Assembly: GCF_036240795.1 (NCBI RefSeq)
Contig: NZ_CP108454.1
Location: 434,001 to 498,000, forward strand
Length of the DNA: 64,000 nt
Direction: 5' to 3'
From: Streptomyces sp. NBC_01268
GTDB lineage: Bacteria > Actinomycetota > Actinomycetes > Streptomycetales > Streptomycetaceae
The notes below the pieces were generated by a model that did not search any database, had not been told where the DNA came from, and saw only the letters and a program-made list of their open reading frames with translations. The position numbers and the translations under genes are program-made. Positions within the stretch are counted from its first letter, which is position 1, and the number at the start of each line of letters is the position of its first letter. Positions 7,665 through 17,700 of this stretch are shown one piece after another.

Positions 7665-9056
7665 TCAGTCACGTCCGGCTGCCCCTTCCGTCGCCGGCCC
7701 GCGGAGCGCGCGGAGACCGGTGACCAGGATGGCCGGGACGGTCAGCGTCGCCGCCGCGGCACCGATCCAGGCACAGGCCGCCGATGACACGTACGGCAGC
7801 GGCGAGCCGGTCACGGCGACGCTGAAGGCACCCGTGGCGGCGGCCGTGACCGCCGCGCCGAGCAGGACGCCGACCACCGTGGTCAGGACCGCCTCGACGG
7901 TCAGCATGCGCGTCAGCTGCGTGCGGGTCGCGCCGACGAGCCGCAGCAGGGCGAACTCGCGGCGCCGCTCGGCGGTGACGGCGACCAGGGTGTTGACCGT
8001 GGAGACGGCGGCGAAGCAGGCGAGCAGCGCCAACTCGGCCTGGCGCAGCCAGATGTCGGTGGCGGACGTCGCGCCGTTCGTCGCCGCGGCCGCGGCGTGC
8101 TGGGCGGTGGAGGTCATGATCGACATGGTGCCCGACAGACCCACCAGGAGCGCGACCGGGACCACGGCGGACGACAGCCGCCGCGCGTATCCGCGCAGGT
8201 TGGCGTCGGCGAGCCAGCCCGTCCCCGGTGCCAGGGCCCGCACCGGCGCGCCCAGTACGGCGGCGAGGACACGGGCCACGAGCGGCCCCAGCAGGGCGAC
8301 CGCGACGAGCAGTACCAGCGCACCGAGCAGCGTCGCCTGGCCGGCCTTGTCCGCCTCCTCCAGTGGGCGGGTCGCGGCCAGCCGCAGCAGCAGACCGCCG
8401 CCGACCAGGACGCCCGCCCCCGCGACGAGCCGTATCGCACCGGTCCGGGCGTGCTCGGTGGAGCTCGCGGCGAGGGCGGCCGCCGGGGCGATCCGGGTGA
8501 TCCGGCGGGCGGCGACGGCCGCGGCCACCAGGCCGACGACGAGGACGACCGCCAGTGTCACGGGCGCGACCACCGTGACGACCGGTGCCCCCGGCACCCG
8601 TACCTCCGGCGCCGCCAGCCCCCGCCGCTGCAACGCGGCGAGGAAGCGGCGGGCCGCCGCCCAGCCCACCGCCCACCCCGGCGGGGCGACCAGCAGGGTG
8701 GTCGCGACGAGCTGGCCGCGCACCATGCGCCGGGCCTGGCGGGGCGTCGCGGCGATCGTGCGGAGCAGGGCCAGTTCGCGGTGCTGCCGGCGAAGGGCGA
8801 ACCCGAGGGTGTTGACGACGACGAAGAACGCGACGAGCACGGCGATCTCGCCGAAGACTCCGGCGATCACCATCAGCCCGGGCCCGTGGTCCGCGGCTCG
8901 GCCGCCCGCTGCGGGCGGGGCGGTGGCGTCGGCGGCCACGAGCGAGCCGAACAAGGTGAGGACGGCGACGGCGAGAAGGAGTGCGACCGCGAGCCCGGCG
9001 AAGGCCGCGGGGCGCCGGCGCATCTGCCCGAGGGCGATCGAGGCCATCGCGATCAC
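7665..9056 (-). CDS. FtsX-like ABC transporter permease
   Basis: 463 aa from GTG at 9056, which overlaps the stop codon of the ATPase gene by GTGA. Two FtsX-type modules are visible. Each has a cytosolic segment of the form REL/REFALLR followed by an ATPRQARRMV or GATRTQLTRML element and flanking membrane helices. This is the MacB/LolCDE-like mechanotransmission class of permease. Clusters of hydrophobic segments occur at about 15-40, 75-100, 185-215, 250-300, 340-375 and 400-460. With the adjacent ATPase it probably exports a hydrophobic or antimicrobial compound, as many two-component-linked exporters do; the substrate is unknown. Confidence 0.87.
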   Translation of the reverse strand: MIAMASIALGQMRRRPAAFAGLAVALLLAVAVLTLFGSLVAADATAPPAAGGRAADHGPGLMVIAGVFGEIAVLVAFFVVVNTLGFALRRQHRELALLRTIAATPRQARRMVRGQLVATTLLVAPPGWAVGWAAARRFLAALQRRGLAAPEVRVPGAPVVTVVAPVTLAVVLVVGLVAAAVAARRITRIAPAAALAASSTEHARTGAIRLVAGAGVLVGGGLLLRLAATRPLEEADKAGQATLLGALVLLVAVALLGPLVARVLAAVLGAPVRALAPGTGWLADANLRGYARRLSSAVVPVALLVGLSGTMSIMTSTAQHAAAAATNGATSATDIWLRQAELALLACFAAVSTVNTLVAVTAERRREFALLRLVGATRTQLTRMLTVEAVLTTVVGVLLGAAVTAAATGAFSVAVTGSPLPYVSSAACAWIGAAAATLTVPAILVTGLRALRGPATEGAAGRD

Positions 9057-9805
9057 CCGCCCAGCAGGCTGAGGCGTTCGCCGACCCGCGCCGCGGTGGG
9101 CCGGTCGAGCTCGTCGACGACCACGCCGTCGGCGAGCAGCAGCACCCGGTCCGCGTACCCGGCGGCCACCGGGTCGTGGGTGACCATCACACAGGTCTGT
9201 CCGTCCCGGTCCACTCCCGTCCGCAGCAGGCCGAGGATCTCGTGGCCGGTGGCCCGGTCGAGGGCACCGGTCGGCTCGTCGGCGAACAGCACCTCGGGGC
9301 GACCCACCAGGGCGCGGGCGATCGCCACCCGCTGCTGCTGGCCGCCGGACAGCTGCCCCGGCCGGTGGCGTTCGCGGCCCGCGAGACCCACCCGGGCGAG
9401 GGCGTCCAGCACACGGGCGCGCTCGGGGCGCCGGCCGGCCAGCCGGCCGGGCAGCTCGACGTTCTGCGCGACCGTCATCGCCGGCATCAGGTTGAACGCC
9501 TGGAAGACGAATCCGATCCGGTCGCGCCGCAGTGCGGCGAGCCTTCGCTCGGGTAGTCGGGACACCTCGGTGTCGCCCCACCACACTGTCCCGCGGGTGG
9601 GCCGGTCCATCCCGGCCAGACAGTGCAGCAGCGTCGTCTTGCCCGAGCCCGAGGGGCCCATCACCGCCGTGAACGTCCCGCGTTCGAGGCGCACCGACAC
9701 CCCGCGCAGCGCCCGGACGGCGGCGGTGCCGCGGCCGTACTCCCGATGCAGGTCCTGCGCCCGCGCGGCGGCACCGCCGCCGAGCCCGGTCCGCGTTCCG
9801 GGCAT
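9053..9805 (-). CDS. ABC transporter ATP-binding protein (MacB/LolD-like)
   Basis: About 250 aa from ATG at 9805, chosen because AGGAG lies six bases upstream. Motifs: Walker A GPSGSGKTT, Q-loop FQAFNLMPAMT, signature LSGGQQQRVAIARAL, Walker B VLFADEPTGALD and the switch His in VTHDP. The closely packed LSGGQQQR and DEPTGALD are typical of the MacB/LolD subfamily that pairs with FtsX-like permeases, and the permease gene overlaps by four bases. The frame stays open to an ATG at 9949. That would add 48 residues including a run of Leu-Arg-Lys triplets from a 9-bp repeat and a Glu-rich start (MREVEEAEEIKAMEE). Use of this longer start cannot be excluded. Confidence 0.88.
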   Translation of the reverse strand: MPGTRTGLGGGAAARAQDLHREYGRGTAAVRALRGVSVRLERGTFTAVMGPSGSGKTTLLHCLAGMDRPTRGTVWWGDTEVSRLPERRLAALRRDRIGFVFQAFNLMPAMTVAQNVELPGRLAGRRPERARVLDALARVGLAGRERHRPGQLSGGQQQRVAIARALVGRPEVLFADEPTGALDRATGHEILGLLRTGVDRDGQTCVMVTHDPVAAGYADRVLLLADGVVVDELDRPTAARVGERLSLLGG

Positions 9806-9825
9806 GTCCGGCTCCTGGAGTCCCT

Positions 9826-9879
9826 GGAGCTTCCGGAGCTTCCGGAGCTTCCGGAGCTTCCGGAGCTTCCGGAGCTTCC
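9826..9879. repeat. Six tandem copies of the 9-mer GGAGCTTCC
   Basis: Six perfect head-to-tail copies of GGAGCTTCC (54 bases) lie just upstream of the preferred ATPase start, with a degenerate GGAG unit beside them. On the minus strand they read as Lys-Leu-Arg triplets in frame with the ATPase. The copy number could change by slippage without shifting the frame. Confidence 0.85.
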
Positions 9880-10000
9880 GGGTGGGCTCGGCGGCCGTCC
9901 CTGCTTCTTCCATCGCCTTGATCTCTTCCGCTTCCTCGACTTCGCGCATGCCTTCATCCTTCGCGGCCGGGGCACGGCGATCGATCGTGCCGGCCCCCGC

Positions 10001-10030
10001 ATCAGGGGTTCGGGAAACCGAACCCCTGAT
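10001..10030 (-). terminator. Perfect 13-bp hairpin with GAAA loop downstream of the ligase gene
   Basis: ATCAGGGGTTCGG and its exact reverse complement are separated by GAAA. It lies 86 bases after the ligase stop codon and before the ABC exporter genes, so it most likely ends ligase transcription. There is no clear U-tract, as is common in this group. Confidence 0.7.
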
Positions 10031-10115
10031 ATCGCGGTGGGCCCGAGGGGGAGGCGGGGGCAGCGGGGCGCGGTGGCGTCGGAGGCGCGCGTACGAGCGG
10101 GCGGTGGGCGGGTGG

Positions 10116-12185
10116 TCAGGCGAGGTAGTCCGCGACGAGGTCGGCGAACTGCTCCGGAGTGAGGACGTCGACGCCCAGTCTCTGGGCGGCGACGGCCTTC
10201 GAGCTGGGCTTGCCCCCCGATGCGGAGGGGGCGACGAGGCAGGAGGTCTTCGCGTTGACGCTGCTGCCGGCCCGCCCGCCGGCGCGCTCGATGAGCTCGT
10301 TCATCTGGGTACGGCCGAGGCCTTCCAGGCGGCCCGTCATCCTGCCCGTGACGACGACGGTCCTGCCCGCCAGCGGCCCCTCGCCCACGGGCCCGGGGGC
10401 GTCGGAAGCCTGCTGCGGTTCGGACATGTTCACTCCCGCAGCGATCAGCTTGTCGATGACCGGCGCCAGGGCGACGAGCTCCGCGACGACGACCGGGGCT
10501 TTCTCGGGACCCATGCCCTCGACGGCCTGGACGTCCTCCTCGGTCGCCGCGCGGATCGCGTCCATGGTGCCGAAGTGCGCGGCGATCCGCCGCGACATGC
10601 TGCGGCCCGTGCCGGGGATGCCGAGCGCGCAGAAGACGCGGCTGAGCGGGCGGCCCTTGGCCAGGGCCAGCTGTTCGACCAGCTTCGCGCCGCGCTTGGC
10701 GCTGCCCGAGGCGGTGGCCAACTGCTCCTCGGTCAGCGCGAACAGGTCCGCCACGTCGCCGACGAGCCGGGAGTCGATGAGGGCCTTGACGTAGGTCTTG
10801 CCGAGGCCGTCGATGTCGAGGATGTCGCGCCCTGCGGCGTACTCGATCAGCGGGGCGAGCGCGCACGCCGTGCCCTTCGCGCACCGCCACCGCTCCTGGC
10901 TCCTGTCGATGGCTCCGCCGCAGTTCGGGCACGCCTCGGGCAGCGGGACGGGCAGCGCGCCCTCGGGGCGGAGCTCGACGACCGGGGCCTGGACGCGGGG
11001 GATGATGTCGCCCGCCTTGTAGACGGTCACGGTGTCCCCGAGGTGCAGCCCGCGCCGGGCGATGTCGGCCGGGTTGTGCAGCGTGGCGCGGGAGACCGTC
11101 GAGCCGTCGAGGTCGACGGGCGTGAGGACGGCCGTCGGGGCGAGCACGCCGGTGCGGCCGACCTCCCAGACCACGTCCTCCAGCACGGTCTGCCGCTCGA
11201 CGGCCGGGAGCTTGTACGCGATCGCCCAGTGCGGGTAGCGGCTGCCCAGCCCGGCGGCCTCCTGCTCGGCGGCGCTGTTGGCCTTGACGACCACGCCGTC
11301 GATGCCGAAGGGCAGCCCGGCGCGCATCGCGGCGATGGCGTCGACCTGTGCCTGGGCCTCGGCGATGGTGCCGACCACGTGCAGGCCGCAGGGCGTCGCC
11401 GCCGTGGTCCGCACCCCGGCCGCGGCGACCGCGGCCAGTGTCTCGGCGTGCGTCGCCCCGACGGGCAGGAACGATTCGCCATCCAGGTCGACCGCGCCGT
11501 ACGCCCAGAAGGTCATCGCCAGCCGGTAGGGCCGGTCCTTCGCCCGCAGCGTCCCCGCCGCCCCGTTGCGCGGGTTCGCGAACAGCGACGCCCCGTGCGC
11601 GGCGCGCACCTCGTTCGCCGCCTCGAACTGCGCCTGCGTGAACAGGACCTCACCGCGCGCCTCGAACGTCACCGGCTCGGCCAGCCGCTCCGGCAGACCG
11701 ACGATGCTGCCGATCACATGGCTGACGTCCTCGCCGTGGCTGCCGTCGCCGCGGGTGACGATCTGCACCAGCCGGCCGCCGCGATAGCGGACGGCGACGG
11801 CCGCGCCGTCCAGCTTCGGCTCGACCGTGAAACCCCCCTCGGCCCCGCGCCCGAGCCGTCGCTCCAGCGACGCCTCCCACCCGGCCAGCTCCTCGGGGCC
11901 GAAGACGTTGTCCAGGCTGAGCAGACGCGAGGTGTGCGGGACGTCGCCCTCCGGAGCGGCACCGTCGGCGACCAGCCCCGTCGGCGAACCGGCCGTCTCG
12001 CCCGGGTGCGCGGCCTCCCAGTCCAGTACGGCACGGCGCAACGCGTCGAAGGACGCGTCGTCCATCGGGCTGTTCCCGCCGCCGTAGTAGGCGCGGGACG
12101 CCTCACGGAGCAGGTCGAGCGCGGACGCGTAGGCGACGGCGTCGGACAGGGCAAAGGACGCCTCAGCGGCGGGAAGTGCGGTCAT
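10116..12185 (-). CDS. ligA: NAD+-dependent DNA ligase
   Basis: 689 aa with the full LigA architecture. An N-terminal Ia-like segment (AYYGGGNSPMDDASFDALRR) is followed by the adenylation domain with active-site Lys124 in VEPKLDGAAVAVRYRGG. An OB fold comes next. The four-Cys zinc finger has CPNC followed later by C-x5-C in RCAKGTACAL. Helix-hairpin-helix repeats and a C-terminal BRCT domain (AGRTVVVTGRMTG) follow. It seals nicks using NAD+. The sequence is divergent in places (for example YAAGRDILDIDGLGKTYV), which suggests it may be the second, accessory LigA found in many Streptomyces rather than the essential copy; this cannot be decided from one locus. The ATG at 12185 is 52 bases from the divergent start of the next gene. 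Confidence 0.92.
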   Translation of the reverse strand: MTALPAAEASFALSDAVAYASALDLLREASRAYYGGGNSPMDDASFDALRRAVLDWEAAHPGETAGSPTGLVADGAAPEGDVPHTSRLLSLDNVFGPEELAGWEASLERRLGRGAEGGFTVEPKLDGAAVAVRYRGGRLVQIVTRGDGSHGEDVSHVIGSIVGLPERLAEPVTFEARGEVLFTQAQFEAANEVRAAHGASLFANPRNGAAGTLRAKDRPYRLAMTFWAYGAVDLDGESFLPVGATHAETLAAVAAAGVRTTAATPCGLHVVGTIAEAQAQVDAIAAMRAGLPFGIDGVVVKANSAAEQEAAGLGSRYPHWAIAYKLPAVERQTVLEDVVWEVGRTGVLAPTAVLTPVDLDGSTVSRATLHNPADIARRGLHLGDTVTVYKAGDIIPRVQAPVVELRPEGALPVPLPEACPNCGGAIDRSQERWRCAKGTACALAPLIEYAAGRDILDIDGLGKTYVKALIDSRLVGDVADLFALTEEQLATASGSAKRGAKLVEQLALAKGRPLSRVFCALGIPGTGRSMSRRIAAHFGTMDAIRAATEEDVQAVEGMGPEKAPVVVAELVALAPVIDKLIAAGVNMSEPQQASDAPGPVGEGPLAGRTVVVTGRMTGRLEGLGRTQMNELIERAGGRAGSSVNAKTSCLVAPSASGGKPSSKAVAAQRLGVDVLTPEQFADLVADYLA

Positions 12186-12237
12186 ACCGGCATCATGTCG
12201 CGAGGGTCTGACAACGCCCTCCGAGAGGTGAGCGATC

Positions 12238-12810
12238 ATGGCAGCCATGACGGATACGACCGGAGCAGAGTCACTGGGCCTATGCCTCGTGGCCAACGTC
12301 GCGCAGGAGACCAGCCACGGCGAGGGCGGCTTGGAGATCCGCAAGGGGCTGCGGCACTTCGCGCCGGGCGCGAAGGTGTGGATCGCCCCGCCGGCCTGGG
12401 GCGACGGAGGCGAACGCGTCATCGTGGCCGGACGCCATCGACGCAACCACCGTCGATACATGCGGATCGTGCTCGAACGCCGGTTCCTGACGAACTTCCG
12501 CGTCCGCGCCGTCTACAGCGCGGCACTGCTCCGCGCGCTGATGGAACTGGAGCCCGGCGAGGAAGAGCTGGGCGCCGGCTTCCTGTGGACACCCGAACAG
12601 GCCGAGAGCCACGCACGGTCCTGGAACACGCCGACGATGGAGGCCCGGGTGGAGGGTCTTCCCTACTGGCCCGCCCACGTGGTCACCGACCCCCCGCCCT
12701 TGGAGTTGCACCTCGACGGCGTCACCTACCACCTGGCCCATTTCAACGCCCGCGGAGCCCGCTACTCCCCCGAGCCGCCACCCTCGGAACCGTCGCCGAC
12801 GGTCGGCTGA
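12238..12810 (+). CDS. Hypothetical protein, 190 aa
   Basis: ATG at 12238 follows GAGAGGTGAG. The protein is soluble with no signal. Conserved-looking stretches are SLGLCLVANVAQET, VWIAPPAWGDGGERVIVAGRHR and HVVTDPPPLELHLDGVTYHLAHFN. The middle is basic (RHRRNHRRYMRIVLERR). I do not recognise a family. It is divergent from the ligase gene and convergent with the SWIM-protein gene. Confidence 0.7.
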   Translation: MAAMTDTTGAESLGLCLVANVAQETSHGEGGLEIRKGLRHFAPGAKVWIAPPAWGDGGERVIVAGRHRRNHRRYMRIVLERRFLTNFRVRAVYSAALLRALMELEPGEEELGAGFLWTPEQAESHARSWNTPTMEARVEGLPYWPAHVVTDPPPLELHLDGVTYHLAHFNARGARYSPEPPPSEPSPTVG

Positions 12811-12835
12811 GCGAGGCGACGCCGCGCCATCCCCC

Positions 12836-14740
12836 TCAGGACCAGGATGCGGCCACCAACGTCCTCTCCGCGGCCGCCAGATGGACGGCCGCGGCGAGCC
12901 AGGCGCGCGCGTAGCCGTCGGCGGAGGCGTCGGTCAGGCGGCCGAAGGCGTCGCGGGGGCGGCGGCCCGCCTCCGCGGTCAGGGCCTGCGCGAGGTGCGC
13001 CGCTCCGCCGAGCCCCGCCCGGGTCAGCCGGGCGACGAGCGAGGCCGGGTCCGCCCCGCGGCCCGCCTCCGCCACGGCACGGCGGCCACCCGCGACACCC
13101 GTCTCCAGCAGGCGCCGCACCCGCCACAGGGGTGCGTCCGCCAGCGGGTCGGGCCCCAGCGGCACCGGCCCGAGGGCCGCGCCCCCCGTCGTCTCGCGGG
13201 GGAAGTGCCCGCCCTGCAGCCGGTCGTAGCCCAGGTCGGCGTGGCCCTTCCACTCGTCCGGCAGCCGCAGCGTCGCCGCCACCCCGGGCGCCGGCCCGAC
13301 CGCCAACGGCCGGAGCGTCGCCGCCCGGTCCAGGTCGGGGCGCCCGAGCACGCGCAGCACGAGACCCGGGTGCTCGGCGATCCGGCGCAGATTGGCCGCG
13401 TGCGGCAGCTCCGGATGGGGATGCGCCGGGCGGAGCCGCAACAGCGGCCCCTCCGCGGCGGCACTCACGACGCGGACGACTACGGCGTCGCCGGCCGCGC
13501 CGATCACCTCGACGTCGCAGCCCAGCAGACGCGTCGGCGTCCTTCCCGGTTCGGCGGACTCCGGGCCGCCGTCGGCGAGCGCGGCGCCCATCGCGTCCCG
13601 CACCGGCCGGGCGAAGAGAGCGGCGGCGGGCTCCTCGGACCAGTCCACCCCGCGCAGCGGCGTCGCGCTGACGCCGCGCCCCGCCCCGAGCCGGCCGTCC
13701 GCGGAGACGGTCGCACCGACGATCCTCAGGCCCCCGCGCGCGAGCCCCGCATGGTCGAGGACGGCGCCCCCGAGCGCCACCGACGCCGAACCCGCGCCCT
13801 TCACGCGGGCGAGACCACCGGGGCGCACGTCGGACACCGTGTACCCGGCGCCGTCCGCACCGACCAGGTGCGTGGTCACGCCGCCGTATCCGGTCGCCGA
13901 CAGCACCGGCTCCCGGCACAGGCCGTACACCCGCAGGCTGCCGCCCTGTTCGTACGCCCGGCGCGCGGAACCCGCCGCACCCGCGTCGGCCGAGCCGGCG
14001 GAGAGCAGGGCGGCACCGGCCAGCAGCTCGCGGAACGCGTCCGCGAGGTCGCCGAGCCGCTGTCCCTCGCTCCGCTCCCGCGCGGCCCGCAGGCCCCGTA
14101 CGACACGCAGCGCGGCGGCCTCGGCCCGCGGCAGCGCGGCCAGCCGCGCGGTGTGGGCTGCGCGGAGCAGCTCGGCCTGCACCACCGCGCCGCCCGCGGT
14201 GACACCGGCCGCCAGCGCCTCGGCGGCGGCGTTCCACAGCGCGGAGGCGGCGCGGACCTGTGCGGGGGTGAGGGTGGCGGGTGCGCTCTCGCCGAGGGGT
14301 GCGGTCATGTCGGGGGCCCTACCCGACACGGTCCTCCCCGTGGCCACGCCTGTGTCTGTGCCTGTGCCTGTGTCTGCGCCGGTGTCCGTGTCCGCAGCCG
14401 GGGCCGCGACCGTGCGTGAGCCCGCGTCCGGGTCGTCGCCCTGCCCCTCCGCAAGGGGAGCCGCTCCGAGGACGGCGGCCCGGTGCAGACAGCGGGGGGC
14501 CAGCAGGCAGGTGCACGCGACCTGTTCGGCCTGCGTGACCGCGCCCGACGGGCCCGGGCGCAGGGTGACCGTGGCGTCCTCGCCGAAGCGCACCTCGACC
14601 GACCCGTCGGTCGAGGCGGAGGCCTGGTCGGCGCAGCCCGCGATCGCCGCGTCCAGCTTCTTGCGCAGGCGGGCACTGAGCTGCTCGACGGCGTCGGCGA
14701 GGACGTCGGGAGCGACGGGTGGCAGGAGTTCGGTGCTCAA
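12836..14740 (-). CDS. SWIM zinc-finger family protein
   Basis: 634 aa. A SWIM motif of the form CxC-x5-CxH is seen at residues 76-86 (ACTCLLAPRCLH), which should bind zinc and contact nucleic acid or protein. A low-complexity Asp-Thr-Gly segment follows (about 110-135), then a long Ala-rich helical region and a C-terminal domain with GHADLGYDRLQGGHFPRE. SWIM proteins recur beside MoxR and VWA genes in actinobacterial ternary systems, where they are thought to be a target-recognition or regulatory part. The gene starts inside the stop codon of the VWA gene (ATGA), so the two are translationally coupled. Confidence 0.82.
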   Translation of the reverse strand: MSTELLPPVAPDVLADAVEQLSARLRKKLDAAIAGCADQASASTDGSVEVRFGEDATVTLRPGPSGAVTQAEQVACTCLLAPRCLHRAAVLGAAPLAEGQGDDPDAGSRTVAAPAADTDTGADTGTGTDTGVATGRTVSGRAPDMTAPLGESAPATLTPAQVRAASALWNAAAEALAAGVTAGGAVVQAELLRAAHTARLAALPRAEAAALRVVRGLRAARERSEGQRLGDLADAFRELLAGAALLSAGSADAGAAGSARRAYEQGGSLRVYGLCREPVLSATGYGGVTTHLVGADGAGYTVSDVRPGGLARVKGAGSASVALGGAVLDHAGLARGGLRIVGATVSADGRLGAGRGVSATPLRGVDWSEEPAAALFARPVRDAMGAALADGGPESAEPGRTPTRLLGCDVEVIGAAGDAVVVRVVSAAAEGPLLRLRPAHPHPELPHAANLRRIAEHPGLVLRVLGRPDLDRAATLRPLAVGPAPGVAATLRLPDEWKGHADLGYDRLQGGHFPRETTGGAALGPVPLGPDPLADAPLWRVRRLLETGVAGGRRAVAEAGRGADPASLVARLTRAGLGGAAHLAQALTAEAGRRPRDAFGRLTDASADGYARAWLAAAVHLAAAERTLVAASWS

Positions 14741-17700
14741 CGGGGTTCTCCACGGAGGCGGTCGCCCACCCAGCGGGCGAGGGCGAGCGGGCTGAGGGCG
14801 GCCACCGGCATGCCGGCCGCGACGAGTTGGCGGGCCACCGACACCGAGTAGCGCGGTGCGCCGGTGTCGTCGAGTGCCGCGCAGCCCAGCAGGTGGGCGC
14901 CGGAGGACGCCAGGGCTCGGACCTCGCCCAGCAGGCCGCCGAGCGGAGGGCCCTCCTCGAAGTCGCTGACCACGACGACGAGCGTGCGGCTCGGCACGGT
15001 GATCAGCGAGCGCGCGTGCGCGAGACCGGCCGCGATGTGCGTACCGCCGCCGACCCGGACCTCCAGCAGCAGCGACAGCGGATCCTCCACCCGGTCCGTC
15101 AGGTCGATCACCTGGGTGGAGAAGGCCAGGAAGTGCGTGGACAGGGTCGGCACCCCGCCCAGGACGGCGGCCGTCAGCGCCGACCAGATCACCGACGCCT
15201 CCATCGAGCCGGAGACGTCCACGACGAGGATCAGGCGCCAGTCCGCCTCCTTGCTCGCCCGCGTGCTGAACACCGGGCGCTCCGGCACGACGACGAGCCG
15301 ACCGTCCTCGGCGCGCCGGGTGTGGGCGAGGTTGGCCCGCAGGGTACGGGGAAGGTCGAGGCGGCCTCCGGGACGCCTGGTGGGGCGCGGCGTGGCCAGT
15401 CCGGAGAGCGTCGGCCGCAGGCGGGTGGCCAGCTCCCGCGCGAGCTCGTCGACGAGCCGCTTCACCAGCGGCCGCAGTCGGGCGAGTTGGGCCTCGGGCA
15501 TGCCGCCGGCCAGCGACAGCACCGAAGCGAGCAGCTCCACCGACGGGCGTACAGCAGCCGGATCGAGCTGCGCGAGGACGTCCGTGCGTCCGGCGTCGGC
15601 GGCCTCGGCGAGGACCTCCTCACGCACGTCCGCGCCGAAGAGGGCCTCCAGCTCCTGAGCCCATTCCCGGGCGGTCGGGAAGGACGGGTCCTGACCACCG
15701 CCCTGGCCCGTCGCGCCGCCGTCCAGGTCCTGCGCGCCCTCGCCGCGCCCCCGGCCGTAGAGCTCGTCCAGGGCGTGGGCGTACCGGCGCGCGTCACCGG
15801 TGAGCCGCTCCTTGTGACGGCCGAGCAGCAGCCGCCAGCGGTCGGCGCGGCCGAGCCGCCTGCCCGCGTCCCCCGGGGAAGGGGTGCCGGCCGCCCCCGT
15901 GCCCCCGGCGCCGGTGACGGTGCCTGCGGCGGTGCCGGGCGTGGGAGCGGGGGGCGCGGTCGGGTCCGCAGCGAGCCCGGAACGGGGACCGTCGGCCGCG
16001 TCCGTCCCGGACAGGCCCAGGGCCTTGAGCGCGGCCGACCCCGCCGCGTCGGCCGCCGCCCACAGGGCGAGCAGCTCGGGTGGGGCGTCGAGTGACAGGT
16101 CGAGCCGGTCGCCGAGCCGCTCCGTCACGGTGGTGAGCAGCCGGTCGCGCGCGGCCGGTGTCAGGGTGTCGAACCCGCCCCGCAGGGCCGGGAGCCGGTC
16201 GAGGAACTCCTGGTCGGCCAGCTCGTCGACCCGGTCCATGAGGGGGGTGAGCGCGTCCGGTGAGGCCTGGAGCAGCGGTCCCGCGGCCGTGAGGAGGCCG
16301 GCGAGGCGCTTCGTCAGCGCCCGCCGGGTGTCGGGAGCCGTGGCCCCGTCGATCCAGCCGGCCGTGCGCTCGCCCAGCCCGGCCGCGTCGTCCAGGTCGA
16401 GCAGTACGCGTACGGCCGGGGCGGCGCCCTGCATGAGCGGGGAGCCGTCGGCGGCCAGCTCGGCGAGGGCCCGGTCCAGCCGGAGGCCCAGGTGACGTGC
16501 GGCCGTCCGGTCCGCCAGGGCCACCAGCGCCCCGGCGTCGGCGACGCTGTCGCTCCCGGCGAGGCCGGGCAGGGACCGGACGGCGGCTTCCAGCAGCTCC
16601 TCCGTGAGCGCGCCTGCCGCCGCGCGGGCCGCCGGCTCCGTGCCGGGGTAGTGGCCGCGCCGCAGGCCCTCCACCAGGTCGAGGGCCTGCAGGAGTTGGG
16701 GCAGGTCGGCGGTGTCGGGCAGCAGGGTGGAGGCCTCGTGGAGGCGCGCTTCGACGAGTTCGGGCAGGTCGCAACGCGCGGCCGCGGCCAAGCCGGTGAG
16801 GATCTGGTCCGGGGTGGGGCCGCCCTCGGCGGCCTCGCGGCGCGCGGTCGCGGCGAGCGTGCCGGCGGCGGCCTGGGCCGCCGTGACGCCGCGCACTCCC
16901 GCCAGGTCGAGCCGGGCGGGCACGGACGGCGTCCACGCCGCACGCCACTTGGTGCCGAGCGCCGTGCCGTCGCCCGTGCTCGCGACGGCGAGGGGTTCGC
17001 CGTACGACGCGCCGATCACCAGCAGGCGCTGGAGCAGCACCTCGCGGCGGCCGTCCAGGGGCGAACGGAGCGGGTCGAGGCGCAGGTCGCGGCGGTCGGC
17101 GTCGTCGGGGCGGGGCAGCCGCAGGTCCGTGAGCTCGGCCTCGACCGCGGGGCCGAGCCCGGACCGTGGCGCGTGCGGGCTGATCCGGCCGCGCGACGTT
17201 CCGACGAGTACGGCTTCCAGCGCGCGGGCGAGGGCCCTGCCACGGCCGAGGGGTTCGCCCTGGCCGAGCACGGTGGTGACGGCCTCCAGGAGCTCGCCGC
17301 GGCCGGGTGCGGGCAGTCCGCGCAGGGCGGCCAGGTCACAGGCCAGGCGCAGTGTCTCGGCGGCCTCGCCGGTCCCCGCGGTGTGGCCGGCGCGGCGCAT
17401 CTCGCGGCACAGGCCGGTCAGCGCGTCGGCGGCCGCCTCCCGGATCCGTTGCGGATCGCCGGCGGCGGTGAGCACGGCCTGCTGCCACAACGGGTCGCGG
17501 ATTCCGGCGGGGTAGCCGGAACGGGAGTCGAGCAGGTCGAAGGAGTACGGGACGAGCGAGGTCACCGCCGTGCCGTCACCTCCTCCCGAGCCCATGCGCC
17601 CGGCCGTCCCGCCTTCCCCGGTGCTTCCGGCTGCACCGCCCGACCCTCCCGCGTCCGTACGGGACCCGTGCGGTGCACTCGTGAGGGATCCGTCCGGCAC

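Noticed and set aside
8097..12914. Plus-strand open frame of 1605 codons
   Set aside because: It crosses the ABC exporter and ligase genes in antisense and has the Arg/Gly/Ala composition of a shadow frame in GC-rich DNA.
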